From Aquicella siphonis (GTDB lineage Bacteria; Pseudomonadota; Gammaproteobacteria; DSM-16500): a DNA stretch of 64,000 bases. Under the pieces are notes generated by a model that saw only the letters and a program-made list of their open reading frames with translations, made no database searches and had not been told where the DNA came from. Positions 47,021 to 56,943 of the stretch are shown one piece after another (the stretch's first letter is position 1; each line of letters begins with the position of its first letter). The stretch covers positions 357,425 to 421,424 of the forward strand of contig NZ_LR699120.1 in NCBI RefSeq assembly GCF_902459485.1. Direction: 5' to 3'. The translations under genes and the position numbers were made by a program.

Positions 47021-48208
47021 ATGCTGCAAAAGGATCCTGTTGTCATCGTCAGTATCGCAAGAACACCTTTGGGGAATCTCTTGGGTGAATTAAAGGATTT
47101 CTCGGCGAATGAACTGGGCGCCCATGTCATCAAGGCGGTCATTGACCGGGCAAACCTTAAGCCAGCAGATATTCATGAAGTAATCATGGGCTGCGTCCTG
47201 CCAGCAGGTCAAGGCCAGGCTCCTGCCAGGCAGGCAGCCATCAAGGCGGGTGTCCCCAACAGTACCCCCTGCACTACGGTAAATAAGGTCTGCGGTTCAG
47301 GAATGAAGTCTATCATGTTTGCGCATGACATGATTCTTGTTGGTTCAAATGATGTCATCGTCGCCGGCGGCATGGAAAGCATGACTAATGCACCCTACAT
47401 GATGCTCAAAGGCAGACAAGGATATCGACTGGGGCATGCTCAGTTGATGGACCACATGATGCTGGACGGCCTTGAGGATGCTTATGATAAGGGCCAGGCC
47501 ATGGGTGTTTTCGCCGAGCAAACTGTCAAGAAATATGGCTTCACCCGCAAACAGCAAGATGAGTATGCGCTAAGTTCATTCGAGCGCGCCCAATACACCA
47601 CGCGTGAAAACGGCTTCGCGTCCGAGATCGCGCCGCTAACGCTTCGCACCAAGCAAGGCGAGCAAGTAATTGAAAAAGACGAACACCCTTTCAGTGTTAA
47701 TCCGGAAAAAATTCCCAATCTGTCACCCGCCTTCAGCAAAGAGGGAACTGTGACCGCCGGGAATTCCAGTTCAATAGCTGATGGAGCGGCAGCGGTAGTG
47801 TTAATGCGCTTATCCGAAGCTGAAAAACGCGGGATCAAACCCGTTGCGAAAATCCTGGCGCATTCATCACATGCAAAAACTCCTGGAGAGTTCACGACAG
47901 CCCCGGTAGACGCCATCCGCAAGCTGATGGAAAAACTCAACTGGACCATCAATGACGTGGACTTGTTTGAAATCAACGAAGCTTTTGCCGTCGTAACATT
48001 GGCGGCCATGCATGATTTAAAAATACCTCGTGAAAAAGTCAACGTACACGGCGGCGCGGTCGCTCTTGGCCACCCCATCGGCGCAAGCGGTGCGAGAATT
48101 GTGGTTACATTGCTCGCAGCCCTGCAGCAGAATGGATTAAAGCGCGGCATCGCCTCATTGTGTATTGGCGGCGGTGAAGCGACCGCAATGGCATTTGAAT
48201 TGATCTGA
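47021..48208 (+). CDS. Acetyl-CoA acetyltransferase (thiolase)
   Basis: 395-residue thiolase. The nucleophile is C91 (VNKVCGSGMKSI); later motifs are NEAFAVVTLAAM, GGAVALGHPIGASGARI with the active-site histidine, and the second catalytic cysteine in CIGGGEATAM. The sequence is closest to the biosynthetic-type acetyl-CoA C-acetyltransferases that serve ketone bodies, PHB and the end of branched-chain oxidation. The ATG at 47021 follows AGGA with an 8-base spacer. The ETF-QO gene follows 31 bases later. Confidence 0.95.
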   Translation: MLQKDPVVIVSIARTPLGNLLGELKDFSANELGAHVIKAVIDRANLKPADIHEVIMGCVLPAGQGQAPARQAAIKAGVPNSTPCTTVNKVCGSGMKSIMFAHDMILVGSNDVIVAGGMESMTNAPYMMLKGRQGYRLGHAQLMDHMMLDGLEDAYDKGQAMGVFAEQTVKKYGFTRKQQDEYALSSFERAQYTTRENGFASEIAPLTLRTKQGEQVIEKDEHPFSVNPEKIPNLSPAFSKEGTVTAGNSSSIADGAAAVVLMRLSEAEKRGIKPVAKILAHSSHAKTPGEFTTAPVDAIRKLMEKLNWTINDVDLFEINEAFAVVTLAAMHDLKIPREKVNVHGGAVALGHPIGASGARIVVTLLAALQQNGLKRGIASLCIGGGEATAMAFELI

Positions 48209-48239
48209 CTCAAGACCATATGTTTCAGGACACAAAGTA

Positions 48240-49874
48240 ATGATTACTCGCGAAACCATGGATTTTGATGTTGTGATTGTTGGAGCCGGACCAGCTGGAT
48301 TATCCGCAGGAATCCGTCTTGCACAACTGGGTGAACAACATCACCATCCACTTAATATTTGTATCATTGACAAAGGTGAAACCATAGGCGCCCATATTCT
48401 CTCCGGAGCTGTTCTGGAACCAAGAGCCCTGGATGAACTAATACCCGGCTGGCGCGACAAAAACCCTCCGCTGCACACGCCGGTTTCACATGATCAGTTT
48501 CTTTTCCTGACGAAAAACAGAACCTGGCGCCTGCCAACGCCGCCGCAAATGCAAAATCACGGCAACTCTATCATCAGTCTCGGACTGCTTTGCCGTTGGC
48601 TGGCCGAGCATGCAGAAAACCTGGGCGTCAATGTATTTCCTGGTTTTGCTGCAACAGAAGTCATTTACGATGGTAACCGGGTATGCGGCGTAGTCACGGG
48701 AGATAAAGGACTGGACCGACAAGGCCAGCCCAAACCCACTTACCAGCCAGGCATTGAATTGCGCGCGAGACAAGTCATATTTGCCGAAGGCTGCCGGGGT
48801 TCACTGACACAGACATTGTTTAACCGTTATGATTTGCGAAAAAACTCCGATCCACAGACATACGGACTTGGCATCAAGGAATTATGGGAAATCCCCGAAG
48901 GTCTGCATCAAAGCGGGCAAGTCATACATTCCGTGGGCTGGCCGCTTGATACAAGAACCTACGGCGGATCTTTCGCCTATCATTTTGGCAAAAATTTGCT
49001 GGCGGTTGGCTTTGTGATTGGGCTGGATTATGAAAATCCCTATCTGAATCCTTACGAAGAGTTTCAGCGCTTCAAGACGCATCCCTGCATGCGTCCCCTG
49101 CTTGAAGCTGGTAACCGTATAGCCTATGGCGCCCGCACCCTCATTGAAGGCGGACTGCAATCCATTCCCAAGCTGACTTTTCCAGGCGGACTCATTGTTG
49201 GCGATGCCGCCGGGTTTTTGAATGTCGCAAAAATCAAGGGCATTCATAACGCAATGAAATCAGCCATGGTGGCTGCGGAAAGTTTATATCCCATGCTGCT
49301 GAATACCACTGAGCAAGAGTGTACCGCGTATCCTGATAACCTCAAAAAGAGCTGGCTGTGGGATGATTTGTATAAGGTACGCAATATTCGTCCTTCATTT
49401 CGCTGGGGTCTTTTGCCTGCACTCACCTACTCCGCCCTGGACACTTACTTGTTCCGTGGGCGGGCACCGTGGACATTTCGTCACAAAATCCCTGATAACC
49501 AGTCGCTCAAAAAAGCTTCTCTCTGCAAAAAACCGGATTATCCAAAACACGACAACAAGGTCACCTTTGATTTACCCGCATCGGTATTTCTTGCCAATGT
49601 TTCCTACGATGAAAACCAGCCTTATCATTTGAAACTGAAGGACCGGCATGGCATTCCCGTCACAGTTAATCTGCGTGAATATGCCTCGCCCGAAACACGC
49701 TATTGTCCTGCCGGTGTCTATGAAATACTTTATAATGACAAAAATGAGCCCCGTTTGCAGATTAACGGCGGCAACTGCATTCATTGCAAGGCTTGCGATA
49801 TTAAAGACCCCACACAAAATATTGTCTGGACACCTTCCGAAGGGGGAAGCGGACCGAATTATGAAATGATGTGA
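48240..49874 (+). CDS. Electron transfer flavoprotein-ubiquinone oxidoreductase
   Basis: 544-residue membrane-associated enzyme passing electrons from ETF to ubiquinone. FAD-binding VVIVGAGPAGLSAGIRLA is near residue 11 and GGLIVGDAAGFLNVAKIKG further on. The C-terminal 4Fe-4S cluster has its four cysteines in YCPAGVYE and NCIHCKACDIKDPTQNI. The closing WTPSEGGSGPNYEMM tail is diagnostic. Works with etfA/etfB and the acyl-CoA dehydrogenases in this window. Confidence 0.97.
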   Translation: MITRETMDFDVVIVGAGPAGLSAGIRLAQLGEQHHHPLNICIIDKGETIGAHILSGAVLEPRALDELIPGWRDKNPPLHTPVSHDQFLFLTKNRTWRLPTPPQMQNHGNSIISLGLLCRWLAEHAENLGVNVFPGFAATEVIYDGNRVCGVVTGDKGLDRQGQPKPTYQPGIELRARQVIFAEGCRGSLTQTLFNRYDLRKNSDPQTYGLGIKELWEIPEGLHQSGQVIHSVGWPLDTRTYGGSFAYHFGKNLLAVGFVIGLDYENPYLNPYEEFQRFKTHPCMRPLLEAGNRIAYGARTLIEGGLQSIPKLTFPGGLIVGDAAGFLNVAKIKGIHNAMKSAMVAAESLYPMLLNTTEQECTAYPDNLKKSWLWDDLYKVRNIRPSFRWGLLPALTYSALDTYLFRGRAPWTFRHKIPDNQSLKKASLCKKPDYPKHDNKVTFDLPASVFLANVSYDENQPYHLKLKDRHGIPVTVNLREYASPETRYCPAGVYEILYNDKNEPRLQINGGNCIHCKACDIKDPTQNIVWTPSEGGSGPNYEMM

Positions 49875-49885
49875 TCCGGCTCCCA

Positions 49886-50359
49886 TCAATATTTATATTT
49901 CCAACGCTCTTCAGCTCCAGGCTGAGGATCGGGATTGCCTGTACTGGCGACTGATATTGAAAAAAAGGAGCAAAAAGCACTGAAACAGGAATATGTTTTT
50001 GGATTTTCCGAGGCAAACCTGTCCTCCTTCTGAGGCAGTGTCGGCAGCATTTTTGTCATAAATTCAATCGGCGTTCCGTCTGTTTCCGGATGATAGTAAT
50101 CAATAGGAATTTCCGCAGGAATAAGATTCAGGGCATCGCATTCAAGAGACTGATACTGACTCGCTCCGCCTACCAGAATTACACTATCCGCACGCATAAA
50201 TTCGGCCTGCCCTGCGGTTTGTACACCGTGGCGATGCGTTAATACCTTAAAAGTCACGATCTGGCCATCGACTATTATCTGCCTGGCCGCATTGGTATTC
50301 AATTGAGCCATAAAAGCGTGCAGATTTGCATGGGAACCTATCAAAATACAAGTAATCAT
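49886..50359 (-). CDS. Hypothetical protein with a PmrA-like promoter box
   Basis: 157-residue protein of unknown function. The N-terminus (MITCILIGSHANLHAF) and the later ADSVILVGGASQYQ look like strands of an alpha/beta fold. The C-terminus is aromatic and Pro-rich (SCFSAFCSFFSISV, then NPDPQPGAEE). A similar NPQPEVV end occurs in the 563-residue candidate effector at 45033. The ATG at 50359 has AAGGAAGG about 9 bases upstream. A PmrA-like box lies 66 bases upstream. Confidence 0.6.
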   Translation of the reverse strand: MITCILIGSHANLHAFMAQLNTNAARQIIVDGQIVTFKVLTHRHGVQTAGQAEFMRADSVILVGGASQYQSLECDALNLIPAEIPIDYYHPETDGTPIEFMTKMLPTLPQKEDRFASENPKTYSCFSAFCSFFSISVASTGNPDPQPGAEERWKYKY

Positions 50360-50425
50360 AAAGTATCGCCTTCCTTGTCGTCCAGCTAAGTGGTGATTGA
50401 AAAACCCGCAATTTATCATGAAACA

Positions 50426-50442
50426 ATTAAGGAACTATTAAC
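50426..50442 (-). promoter_or_regulatory. PmrA-box-like direct repeat upstream of the 157-residue hypothetical gene
   Basis: On the minus strand GTTAAT-AGTTC-CTTAAT, matching YTTAAK-N5-YTTAAK at 11 of 12 positions. A weak -10 candidate (TAAATT, 50415-50410) follows 10 bases later. Orientation points to the minus-strand gene rather than to the secreted protein at 50605. Confidence 0.45.
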
Positions 50443-50604
50443 CTGGGAAAGAGCCAAGCCAGCTCCTGGAACAACATGCTCTGAAATTCGTTTTTCACTC
50501 CCTGTTCACCGCACCTTGCTTTCATCCGGGGTTCAAAATCAATCAGGCATGTGGTACTATATCGGCGAAAAATATAAGAACGATTATTAACGAGGAGGTA
50601 TCTC

Positions 50605-50982
50605 ATGCCGTCCATGAAATCTTTTTTCATTCTGTTCATCGCCGTCCTGCTGAGCACAAATACCCAGGCCGCGGTCTTTTATCGGCATATACCCTTTACT
50701 ATCTCTCTAAACGACGCCGATACTGTCATTGTTAATTACGACTTCAAGGACAAATCCGGCATCAATTGTACTTCCAGTCAGTCATCCTCCCGCATTGACT
50801 TTTATTACAAGGGATACTTCAAATCACTGCGCCTTCCCCTCTCTCTTGTGAATGACCATGTACCTGAAAAGAAACATGAAGCACTCGCTGACAGGCAGGG
50901 ACAATTCAGTATATCTCCTGATAAATCCGGTATGGCAGAAGAGCAGCATGTCATCCGTTGTGATTACCTTGGACAAGACTGA
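50605..50982 (+). CDS. Small secreted hypothetical protein
   Basis: 125 residues with a clear signal peptide (about 1-22: FFILFIAVLLSTNTQA before AVFYRH). The mature part is beta-rich with two cysteines (INCTSS and VIRCDYLG) that may form a disulfide in the periplasm. No recognised domain. A strong GAGGAGG precedes the ATG. Confidence 0.75.
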   Translation: MPSMKSFFILFIAVLLSTNTQAAVFYRHIPFTISLNDADTVIVNYDFKDKSGINCTSSQSSSRIDFYYKGYFKSLRLPLSLVNDHVPEKKHEALADRQGQFSISPDKSGMAEEQHVIRCDYLGQD

Positions 50983-51031
50983 TTTCCTTTCGGAATATTC
51001 AAATATCTTTTACTTTTCATTCCTTAATTAT

Positions 51032-51051
51032 TATCATGTCCCCCCATGATA
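51032..51051. promoter_or_regulatory. Inverted repeat upstream of bioY
   Basis: TATCATG-TCCCCC-CATGATA, a perfect 7-bp inverted repeat between the secreted-protein gene and bioY. It lacks a T-run, so it may be an operator or leader structure rather than a terminator. It does not match the BirA operator as I know it. Confidence 0.35.
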
Positions 51052-51073
51052 TGTCCTATAGACAGGGGGAAAA

Positions 51074-51643
51074 ATGACTTATTCACTCAGCTTGAACACT
51101 CCGATGCAGAGCATTTTTTGCTCAAAGCAGGGCGGCCTTGCAAAGCAAGTCTTGCTTGTAATCACTGGTGTCCTGGTTCTTGCGTTCTCCTCGCAATTAA
51201 GCATTCCGCTCATGCCCGTACCACTGACTTTTCAAAGCACCACTGTCGTGCTAATTGGCATGGCGTATGGTCCAAGAAATGGCAGCTATGTCATTATGGC
51301 TTATTTGCTGGCGGGTATCTGCGGAATCCCGGTCTTCGCTGATTTTTCGGCAGGCATCTCCAAACTGTATGGGCCTACCATGGGATATCTTATTGGTTTT
51401 CTCCCCGCTGCGTTTTTAAGTGGTTATCTGGCGCAAAAAGGCTTCGCAAAAAATATCTACACCAGTTTTGTCGCGGCTTGTTTAGGTGTAAGCGTGATTT
51501 TTTTCCTAGGTGTGACGATATTGGCACAGTATGCAGGATTGCGCGCTGCGATTGAATTTGGTCTGGTTCCCTTCTTGTTATCCGAACCCATTAAGCTCAT
51601 AGCCGTGGCATGTGTGATTCCAAAGTTATGGAAAAGGCAATAA
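51074..51643 (+). CDS. bioY: Biotin transporter BioY
   Basis: 189-residue S component of the biotin ECF transporter, with six membrane helices. Landmarks: VLVLAFSSQLSIPLMPVPLT, the QSTTVVLIGMAYGPRNG motif, LAGICGIPVFADFSAG and GPTMGYLIGFL. No ECF ATPase (BioM) or BioN is adjacent, as in many bacteria with solitary BioY. Biotin is needed by methylcrotonyl-CoA carboxylase, whose beta subunit is at 56944. The DUF1284 gene starts directly after the stop. Confidence 0.95.
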   Translation: MTYSLSLNTPMQSIFCSKQGGLAKQVLLVITGVLVLAFSSQLSIPLMPVPLTFQSTTVVLIGMAYGPRNGSYVIMAYLLAGICGIPVFADFSAGISKLYGPTMGYLIGFLPAAFLSGYLAQKGFAKNIYTSFVAACLGVSVIFFLGVTILAQYAGLRAAIEFGLVPFLLSEPIKLIAVACVIPKLWKRQ

Positions 51644-52075
51644 ATGTCTCTCCGTTTTCGTCCGCATCATTTTCTTTGCGCGTTATGCTTTCAAGGCAGG
51701 GGTTATTCTCCTGCCTTTGTCGCGAATTTCCAGAACATCATGCAAACATTGAATTCAAACCAGGGTGAAAACGCCTCCATCGAAGTGATAGACCACACGG
51801 ATTCCATTTGCAATCCTTGTCCTAACCGCACTCATAAGACTTGCACTTCTGAAGAAAAGATTCAAACCCTTGACCAGTCTCATACCGCGGCTCTCGACTT
51901 TCAACCAGGAGACGTCATCACCTGGGAACACGCTAAAAAACGTATCGCGGAACGGTTAACCCTGGAAACGTTTCACCGTATTTGTTCTCCTTGCAGATGG
52001 AAAGACTTGGGCATATGTGAAAATGTCTTGACTCGATTTTTATTGCCCGCTTCAGGAAGCGAGCGGCACAAATAA
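51644..52075 (+). CDS. DUF1284 protein
   Basis: 143-residue cysteine-rich cytoplasmic protein matching DUF1284: LRFRPHHFLCALCFQGRGYS at the start, then a cysteine cluster (SICNPCPNRTHKTC) and a late CSPCRWKDLGIC. The cysteines suggest a metal or iron-sulfur site; the function is not known. It begins immediately after the bioY stop codon. Confidence 0.85.
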   Translation: MSLRFRPHHFLCALCFQGRGYSPAFVANFQNIMQTLNSNQGENASIEVIDHTDSICNPCPNRTHKTCTSEEKIQTLDQSHTAALDFQPGDVITWEHAKKRIAERLTLETFHRICSPCRWKDLGICENVLTRFLLPASGSERHK

Positions 52076-52191
52076 CCTCGATTCCCAAACTGCCAGTTCC
52101 GTCATCCTGCTCAAGCCTGACAAATTCGTGCATAGACTGTTATTCATGAGATATGATAACGACGAAGGATAGCGTGCGGAGACTGAAAAGC

Positions 52192-53577
52192 ATGACGGAT
52201 CACAATTTCAATATGCTCCTGGAATCACAGCGAAATTACTTCGCCAGCGGCGTTACACTGCCAGCGTCATTTCGTATCGGGCAATTAAAAAAGTTGAAAT
52301 CACTCATTGAAAAAAATGAGTCCGATATCACTCATGCCATGAAGATGGATTTGAATCGCTCAAGAACTGAATCTGTCATATCAGAGATTCTCCTGGTGAC
52401 CGAGGAGATTGATTTCATCATTAAAAACCTTCATCGGTGGATCCGCCCCAAACGCGTGCACTCGATATTTCCACTTTGCTGGCCGGGCCGATCAGTTGTT
52501 CGCTATGAACCCTATGGGTCCGTATTGATTCTTGGCCCCTGGAATTATCCGTTCATGCTAATCATGTCGCCGCTGATAGGAGCGATCTGTGCCGGTAATT
52601 GCGCTATTGTCAAGCCTTCCGAAATCGCCGTGCATACTCAGGAAGTAATCTGCCGCCTGATCAGCGAAAATTTTCCCTCTGACTACATCGCGGCCGTGAA
52701 GGGTGACCATCTGGTAGCTCAGAAGCTTCTGGAAGAAAAGTTCGATTATGTGTTTTTTACGGGCGGGACACAGGTTGCAAAAATCATTATGCAAGCCGCA
52801 GCCGCTCATTTGACGCCCGTGACATTGGAGCTGGGCGGCAAGAGCCCTTGCATCGTTGATGAAACGGCAAATATTGACTTTGCCGCCCGTCGTATTACAC
52901 GATCAAAATTCCTGAATGCCGGACAAGTATGTCTTGCGCCTGATTTTTTGATGGTACACCAGTCACGCAAGGATGAACTGATCGGAAAGCTTATCTCTAC
53001 AATCAGGAGGTTTTATGGTGACGATCCATTACAAAGCCAAGACTATTGTCGGATAATCAATCAGAAACATTTCGACCGGATTTCAGCTTTGATGCGCGCG
53101 GGACGAATCATTTTTGGCGGAAGCACCCGGCGCAGCGACTTATACATCTCTCCCACTTTAATGGATCAAATCTCATGGGATGCGCCGGTCATGCAGGAGG
53201 AAATTTTTGGCCCGCTCCTGCCCATCATCACCTTTCAAAACACTCAGGAAGTCATTCAAGCCATTAAAGCACAGCCCAAACCACTGGCCCTTTATTTATT
53301 CACAAACAATCCCGAAACTGAGCATGAAATTTTAACTCGTCTTTCTTTTGGCGGAGGCTGTATCAATGACTGTGTCATGCATATTACCAATTATCATCTC
53401 CCTTTCGGCGGAGTCGGTCCAAGCGGCTTGGGGTTTTATCACGGCCAATATTCTTTTAAAACATTCTCGCACTCCAAAAGCATTTTCAAAAAAACGCTGC
53501 CTATTGATGTTGGTCTTGAATACCCTCCCTATAGTGACCACAAATTAAAGTGGCTGCGGCGGCTTATCAAGCTATAG
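52192..53577 (+). CDS. Aldehyde dehydrogenase (class 3-like)
   Basis: 461-residue NAD(P)-dependent aldehyde dehydrogenase. Motifs: LGPWNYPFMLIMSPLIGAI, FFTGGTQVAKII, the general base in LELGGKSPCIV and the catalytic cysteine in NAGQVCLAPD. PFGGVGPSGLGFYHG occurs near the end. The short length and lack of an N-terminal extension fit the class 3/fatty aldehyde group. I chose the ATG at 52192 (GGAG about 10 bases upstream) over 52153, which has no good site. Confidence 0.92.
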   Translation: MTDHNFNMLLESQRNYFASGVTLPASFRIGQLKKLKSLIEKNESDITHAMKMDLNRSRTESVISEILLVTEEIDFIIKNLHRWIRPKRVHSIFPLCWPGRSVVRYEPYGSVLILGPWNYPFMLIMSPLIGAICAGNCAIVKPSEIAVHTQEVICRLISENFPSDYIAAVKGDHLVAQKLLEEKFDYVFFTGGTQVAKIIMQAAAAHLTPVTLELGGKSPCIVDETANIDFAARRITRSKFLNAGQVCLAPDFLMVHQSRKDELIGKLISTIRRFYGDDPLQSQDYCRIINQKHFDRISALMRAGRIIFGGSTRRSDLYISPTLMDQISWDAPVMQEEIFGPLLPIITFQNTQEVIQAIKAQPKPLALYLFTNNPETEHEILTRLSFGGGCINDCVMHITNYHLPFGGVGPSGLGFYHGQYSFKTFSHSKSIFKKTLPIDVGLEYPPYSDHKLKWLRRLIKL

Positions 53578-53653
53578 CAAATCCTACTGAGACAAATCTA
53601 TGACAACCTCAACTTGATGGTGTAATATTGTTCTATTATCGTCAGGAAGAGAC

Positions 53654-55036
53654 ATGATGTCTAACAACCTGTTACGTAAAAAGCCTATAGGACACATCCA
53701 TCAAGGTTCTTCATTGTATCGGTCATTAAGTGCATTTGACCTCACCCTGATGGGAATAGGCGCCATCATCGGAGCTGGTGTATTCGTATTGACCGGAATA
53801 GCCGCAGCCACCAAAGCTGGCCCCGCCATCGTCGTATCATATATGATTGCTGGTTTCGCTTCTCTCCTTGCTGCGCTCGCCTATGCAGAACTGGCAGCCA
53901 GTATAGGCGGTACGGGAAGCGCATATAGTTATGCTTATGCCGGTTTTGGAGAAATCATAGCCTGGTTTATCGGCTGGAATCTGTTACTGGAATATGTCAT
54001 GAGCGTGGGAACGGTTGCCATCGGATGGGCGGGCTATGTTAACAATTTATTTCAAGCCATACATATCAATTTACCCGAATCCCTGACCACGAATCCCTTT
54101 GAAGGCGGGATCATTAATCTCCTAGCAGTACTTGTCATTGTCGCAATCACTCTGCTGACCTGTCTTGGCGTTAAGCACAGCGCACGCTTTAATGCTGCCA
54201 TTGTATTTATAAAACTCATCACGATAGGGGTATTCATAGCTGTCGCATCTGTAAACATTGATCTCGATAACTGGACCCCCTTTTCACCTTTCGGGTGGGA
54301 AGGCATTATGGAAGGAGCGGCCTTGGTCTTTTTTGCCTATATTGGCTTCGATGCCCTGTCAACGGCGGTAGAAGAAGCCATTGAACCGCAGAAATCCATT
54401 CCCATTGGCATTATTACCTCACTGATTGTCTGCACACTCATTTACATTATTGTCTCAGCATTATTGACCGGCATGGTTCCCTACACCACTCTGAACGTGG
54501 AATCGCCGGTCGCGGAAGCCATGCTCAGGCTTGGTTATCATGCCATTGGCGGATTTATTGCTGCCGGCGCAATTGCAGGCCTTACCACAGTCATGCTGGT
54601 CATGTTTTATGGATTGACCCGAATCTGTCTCGCCATGACACGTGACGGCCTTCTGCCCACACGTTTATCGGTTATCAACACCCAGACACATACACCTATT
54701 ACGATTATTCTGATAACCGGGTTGACCACCGCATTCATTGCGGGCATCGCGCCTATCAATCGGGCTGCCGAGCTTGTCAACATTGGCACGCTCGCCGCTT
54801 TCACCTTTGTTTGCGGCGGAGTGATGGTGCTTAGATACACCCATCCTGACATACCGCGTCCGTTTAGATTGCCTCTTAATCCCGGAATTCCCATCCTGGG
54901 CATGATGTTTTGCATTTATTTGATGGTGAATTTACCTGCCGTCACCTGGTGGAGGTTTATTATCTGGACGATCATTGGCCTGATCATTTATTTTGTTTAT
55001 GGCATGCGAAACAGCCTTTTGCGAGATGCTGCATAA
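53654..55036 (+). CDS. APC-family amino acid permease (CAT/YfnA type)
   Basis: 460-residue transporter with about 12 helices. TM1 carries GIGAIIGAGVFVLTGIAA, the substrate-backbone motif, and the GGTGSAYSYAYAGFGEIIAW and FFAYIGFDALSTAVEEA segments mark the cationic amino acid transporter branch. Likely imports amino acids for the catabolic genes around it; exact substrate unknown. GGAAGAG precedes the ATG. Confidence 0.9.
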   Translation: MMSNNLLRKKPIGHIHQGSSLYRSLSAFDLTLMGIGAIIGAGVFVLTGIAAATKAGPAIVVSYMIAGFASLLAALAYAELAASIGGTGSAYSYAYAGFGEIIAWFIGWNLLLEYVMSVGTVAIGWAGYVNNLFQAIHINLPESLTTNPFEGGIINLLAVLVIVAITLLTCLGVKHSARFNAAIVFIKLITIGVFIAVASVNIDLDNWTPFSPFGWEGIMEGAALVFFAYIGFDALSTAVEEAIEPQKSIPIGIITSLIVCTLIYIIVSALLTGMVPYTTLNVESPVAEAMLRLGYHAIGGFIAAGAIAGLTTVMLVMFYGLTRICLAMTRDGLLPTRLSVINTQTHTPITIILITGLTTAFIAGIAPINRAAELVNIGTLAAFTFVCGGVMVLRYTHPDIPRPFRLPLNPGIPILGMMFCIYLMVNLPAVTWWRFIIWTIIGLIIYFVYGMRNSLLRDAA

Positions 55037-55056
55037 CACGGATTTTGAAATGAGTG

Positions 55057-55962
55057 CTAGGCGATTGCCTCGCCAAGCGCCAAGTTGACCTTGGACTGTG
55101 GAATGCGGCCCAGTTGTTTTGATATAAACCTTCCAGCCACAATCAGCTGTTTTAAATCTACGCCTGTTTCAATACCCATACCATTTAACATATGAACAAC
55201 ATCTTCCGTCGCGACATTGCCTGAGGCTCCCTTTGCATAAGGACAACCCCCAAGCCCGGCGACTGAACTATCAATGATGCCGATACCGAATTCCAATGCG
55301 GAATAGATATTAACCAATGCCTGGCCATAGGTGTCATGAAAATGAACCGCGAGATATTTTAATGGTACGTGACGGCTGACCACTTCCAGCAGACGCTTGA
55401 TTTTAGGGGGCGTGCCTACCCCAATCGTATCACCCAGGGAAATTTCATAACATCCCATGCGCAATAGTATCTCTCCAATTTCACCCACTTTTTCCGGAGC
55501 GATTTTACCCTCATAAGGGCAGCCTAACACGCAGGAAAGATAGCCCCGTACACGGATGCGCTTCTTTTTCGCCATTTCCACCACTTCAGCAATACGGTGC
55601 AAGCTTTCCGTAACAGAACAATTGGCGTTTTTCTGAGAAAAAGCTTCGGAAGGCGTGGTAAATACCGCAATGTCCTTGACGCCCACTGCGATGGCTGCTT
55701 CTAGTCCCTTCATGTTGGGAACCAGGACAGGGTAAACAACTTTAGGATTTTTTTGAATCCCCTGATATACATCACTGCCGTCGGCAAGTTGTGGAATCCA
55801 TTTTGGAGAAACAAAACTGGTTGTTTCGATTACAGGAAGACCTGTTTGTGATAACAGATTGATAAATTCTATCTTGACTGGCGCCGGGAGAATCTGAGAT
55901 TCATTTTGTAATCCATCACGCGGACTCACTTCAACAATTTTGATATGGTGCGGAAAAGTCAT
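55057..55962 (-). CDS. mvaB: Hydroxymethylglutaryl-CoA lyase
   Basis: 301-residue lyase splitting HMG-CoA into acetoacetate and acetyl-CoA, the last step of leucine degradation. EVSPRDGLQNE at the start gives the metal and catalytic residues, VHFHDTYGQA the metal histidines, and GGCPYAKGASGNVATEDV the catalytic cysteine loop. It lies at the end of the liu operon, 199 bases after liuC; that gap is where liuD would be expected. Confidence 0.96.
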   Translation of the reverse strand: MTFPHHIKIVEVSPRDGLQNESQILPAPVKIEFINLLSQTGLPVIETTSFVSPKWIPQLADGSDVYQGIQKNPKVVYPVLVPNMKGLEAAIAVGVKDIAVFTTPSEAFSQKNANCSVTESLHRIAEVVEMAKKKRIRVRGYLSCVLGCPYEGKIAPEKVGEIGEILLRMGCYEISLGDTIGVGTPPKIKRLLEVVSRHVPLKYLAVHFHDTYGQALVNIYSALEFGIGIIDSSVAGLGGCPYAKGASGNVATEDVVHMLNGMGIETGVDLKQLIVAGRFISKQLGRIPQSKVNLALGEAIA

Positions 55963-56161
55963 TTCTTACCCCGAGAGCTTCCTATCCATTGTGTAGCTGC
56001 CTGATTCTACAGTATACATGATACTGATCCCGTATCCTATTCAAAACAGAATCCTCAGTAAACAATCTTGAGCTTTGAACAATTCTGCCGGCACGCACTC
56101 TTAAAGCCGTATTAGCCGCAACCACCCTGTCACGTACTGGAAATCACCTTCCCGCCACACG

Positions 56162-56941
56162 CTATTGCCATTTGGGCGGTCTCTTTTCAAGAAAAGCATG
56201 CAGTCCTTCCTGTGCCTCTGCAGTCGTGCGTAATTCTGCAAGGTGTTCCGCGGTTTTTTGCGCAAGATCTTCAGAGATTGTCTGTTTGGAAACACGGCGT
56301 ATAAGCTGTTTTGCAGACCGTAACGCCTGAGGACTGTTCATAAGCAGGGTTTGGGCAAGACTCATGCCCGTACTCATCAATGCGTCAGCTTCACTTAACT
56401 GATGTATCAGTCCCACTCGAAAAGCCTCTTCTGCACCAAACCGTTCGCCGGTCAAAAAATAATAATGCGCGGCACGCTCACCTATGGCTGCAATCACATA
56501 GGGGCTAATCATGGAGGGCGTCAATCCAATTCTTACTTCCGGCAGGCCAAAACTTGCGCTACGGGAAGCAACAGCAATATCCGCCGCCGCCAGCAGCCCC
56601 ATTCCTCCGCCCAGGGTCATGCCATGCGCCAAAACCAGACTGGGCTTGGGGAAAGTATAAAGGTGGTACAGCAAATCAGCCAACGACTGGGCATCATCAT
56701 AATTCTCATCATCGGAACCCAAGGCGATTTTCTGCATCCAAGCTATGTCTCCGCCCGCGCAAAAGTGCTCTCCTTCACCATGAAGTAATAGTAAACGCGA
56801 ATCATCATTGGCGAACTTCTTGAGAGCGCGAAGTAATTCAACAATCATCGGGCCATGCATGGCGTTACGCTTGTCCGGTCTGTTCAGTGTAATAATCCCG
56901 ATGCCGTCCGACCGGGAAACCTTGATGAATTCAGTTGTCAT
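56162..56941 (-). CDS. liuC: Enoyl-CoA hydratase, methylglutaconyl-CoA hydratase-like
   Basis: 259-residue crotonase-fold enzyme. The oxyanion-hole region HFCAGGDIAWM and the second loop AHGMTLGGGMGLLAAADI are present, with FGLPEVRIGLTPSMISPYV. Position between liuB and mvaB indicates hydration of 3-methylglutaconyl-CoA to HMG-CoA. Two bases separate its start from the liuB stop. Confidence 0.93.
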   Translation of the reverse strand: MTTEFIKVSRSDGIGIITLNRPDKRNAMHGPMIVELLRALKKFANDDSRLLLLHGEGEHFCAGGDIAWMQKIALGSDDENYDDAQSLADLLYHLYTFPKPSLVLAHGMTLGGGMGLLAAADIAVASRSASFGLPEVRIGLTPSMISPYVIAAIGERAAHYYFLTGERFGAEEAFRVGLIHQLSEADALMSTGMSLAQTLLMNSPQALRSAKQLIRRVSKQTISEDLAQKTAEHLAELRTTAEAQEGLHAFLEKRPPKWQ

Positions 56942-56943
56942 GA

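Noticed and set aside
55963..56161. Remnant of liuD between liuC and mvaB
   Set aside because: Reading all frames of the gap by eye, I found neither the biotin carboxylase start nor the biotin-attachment MKM region.
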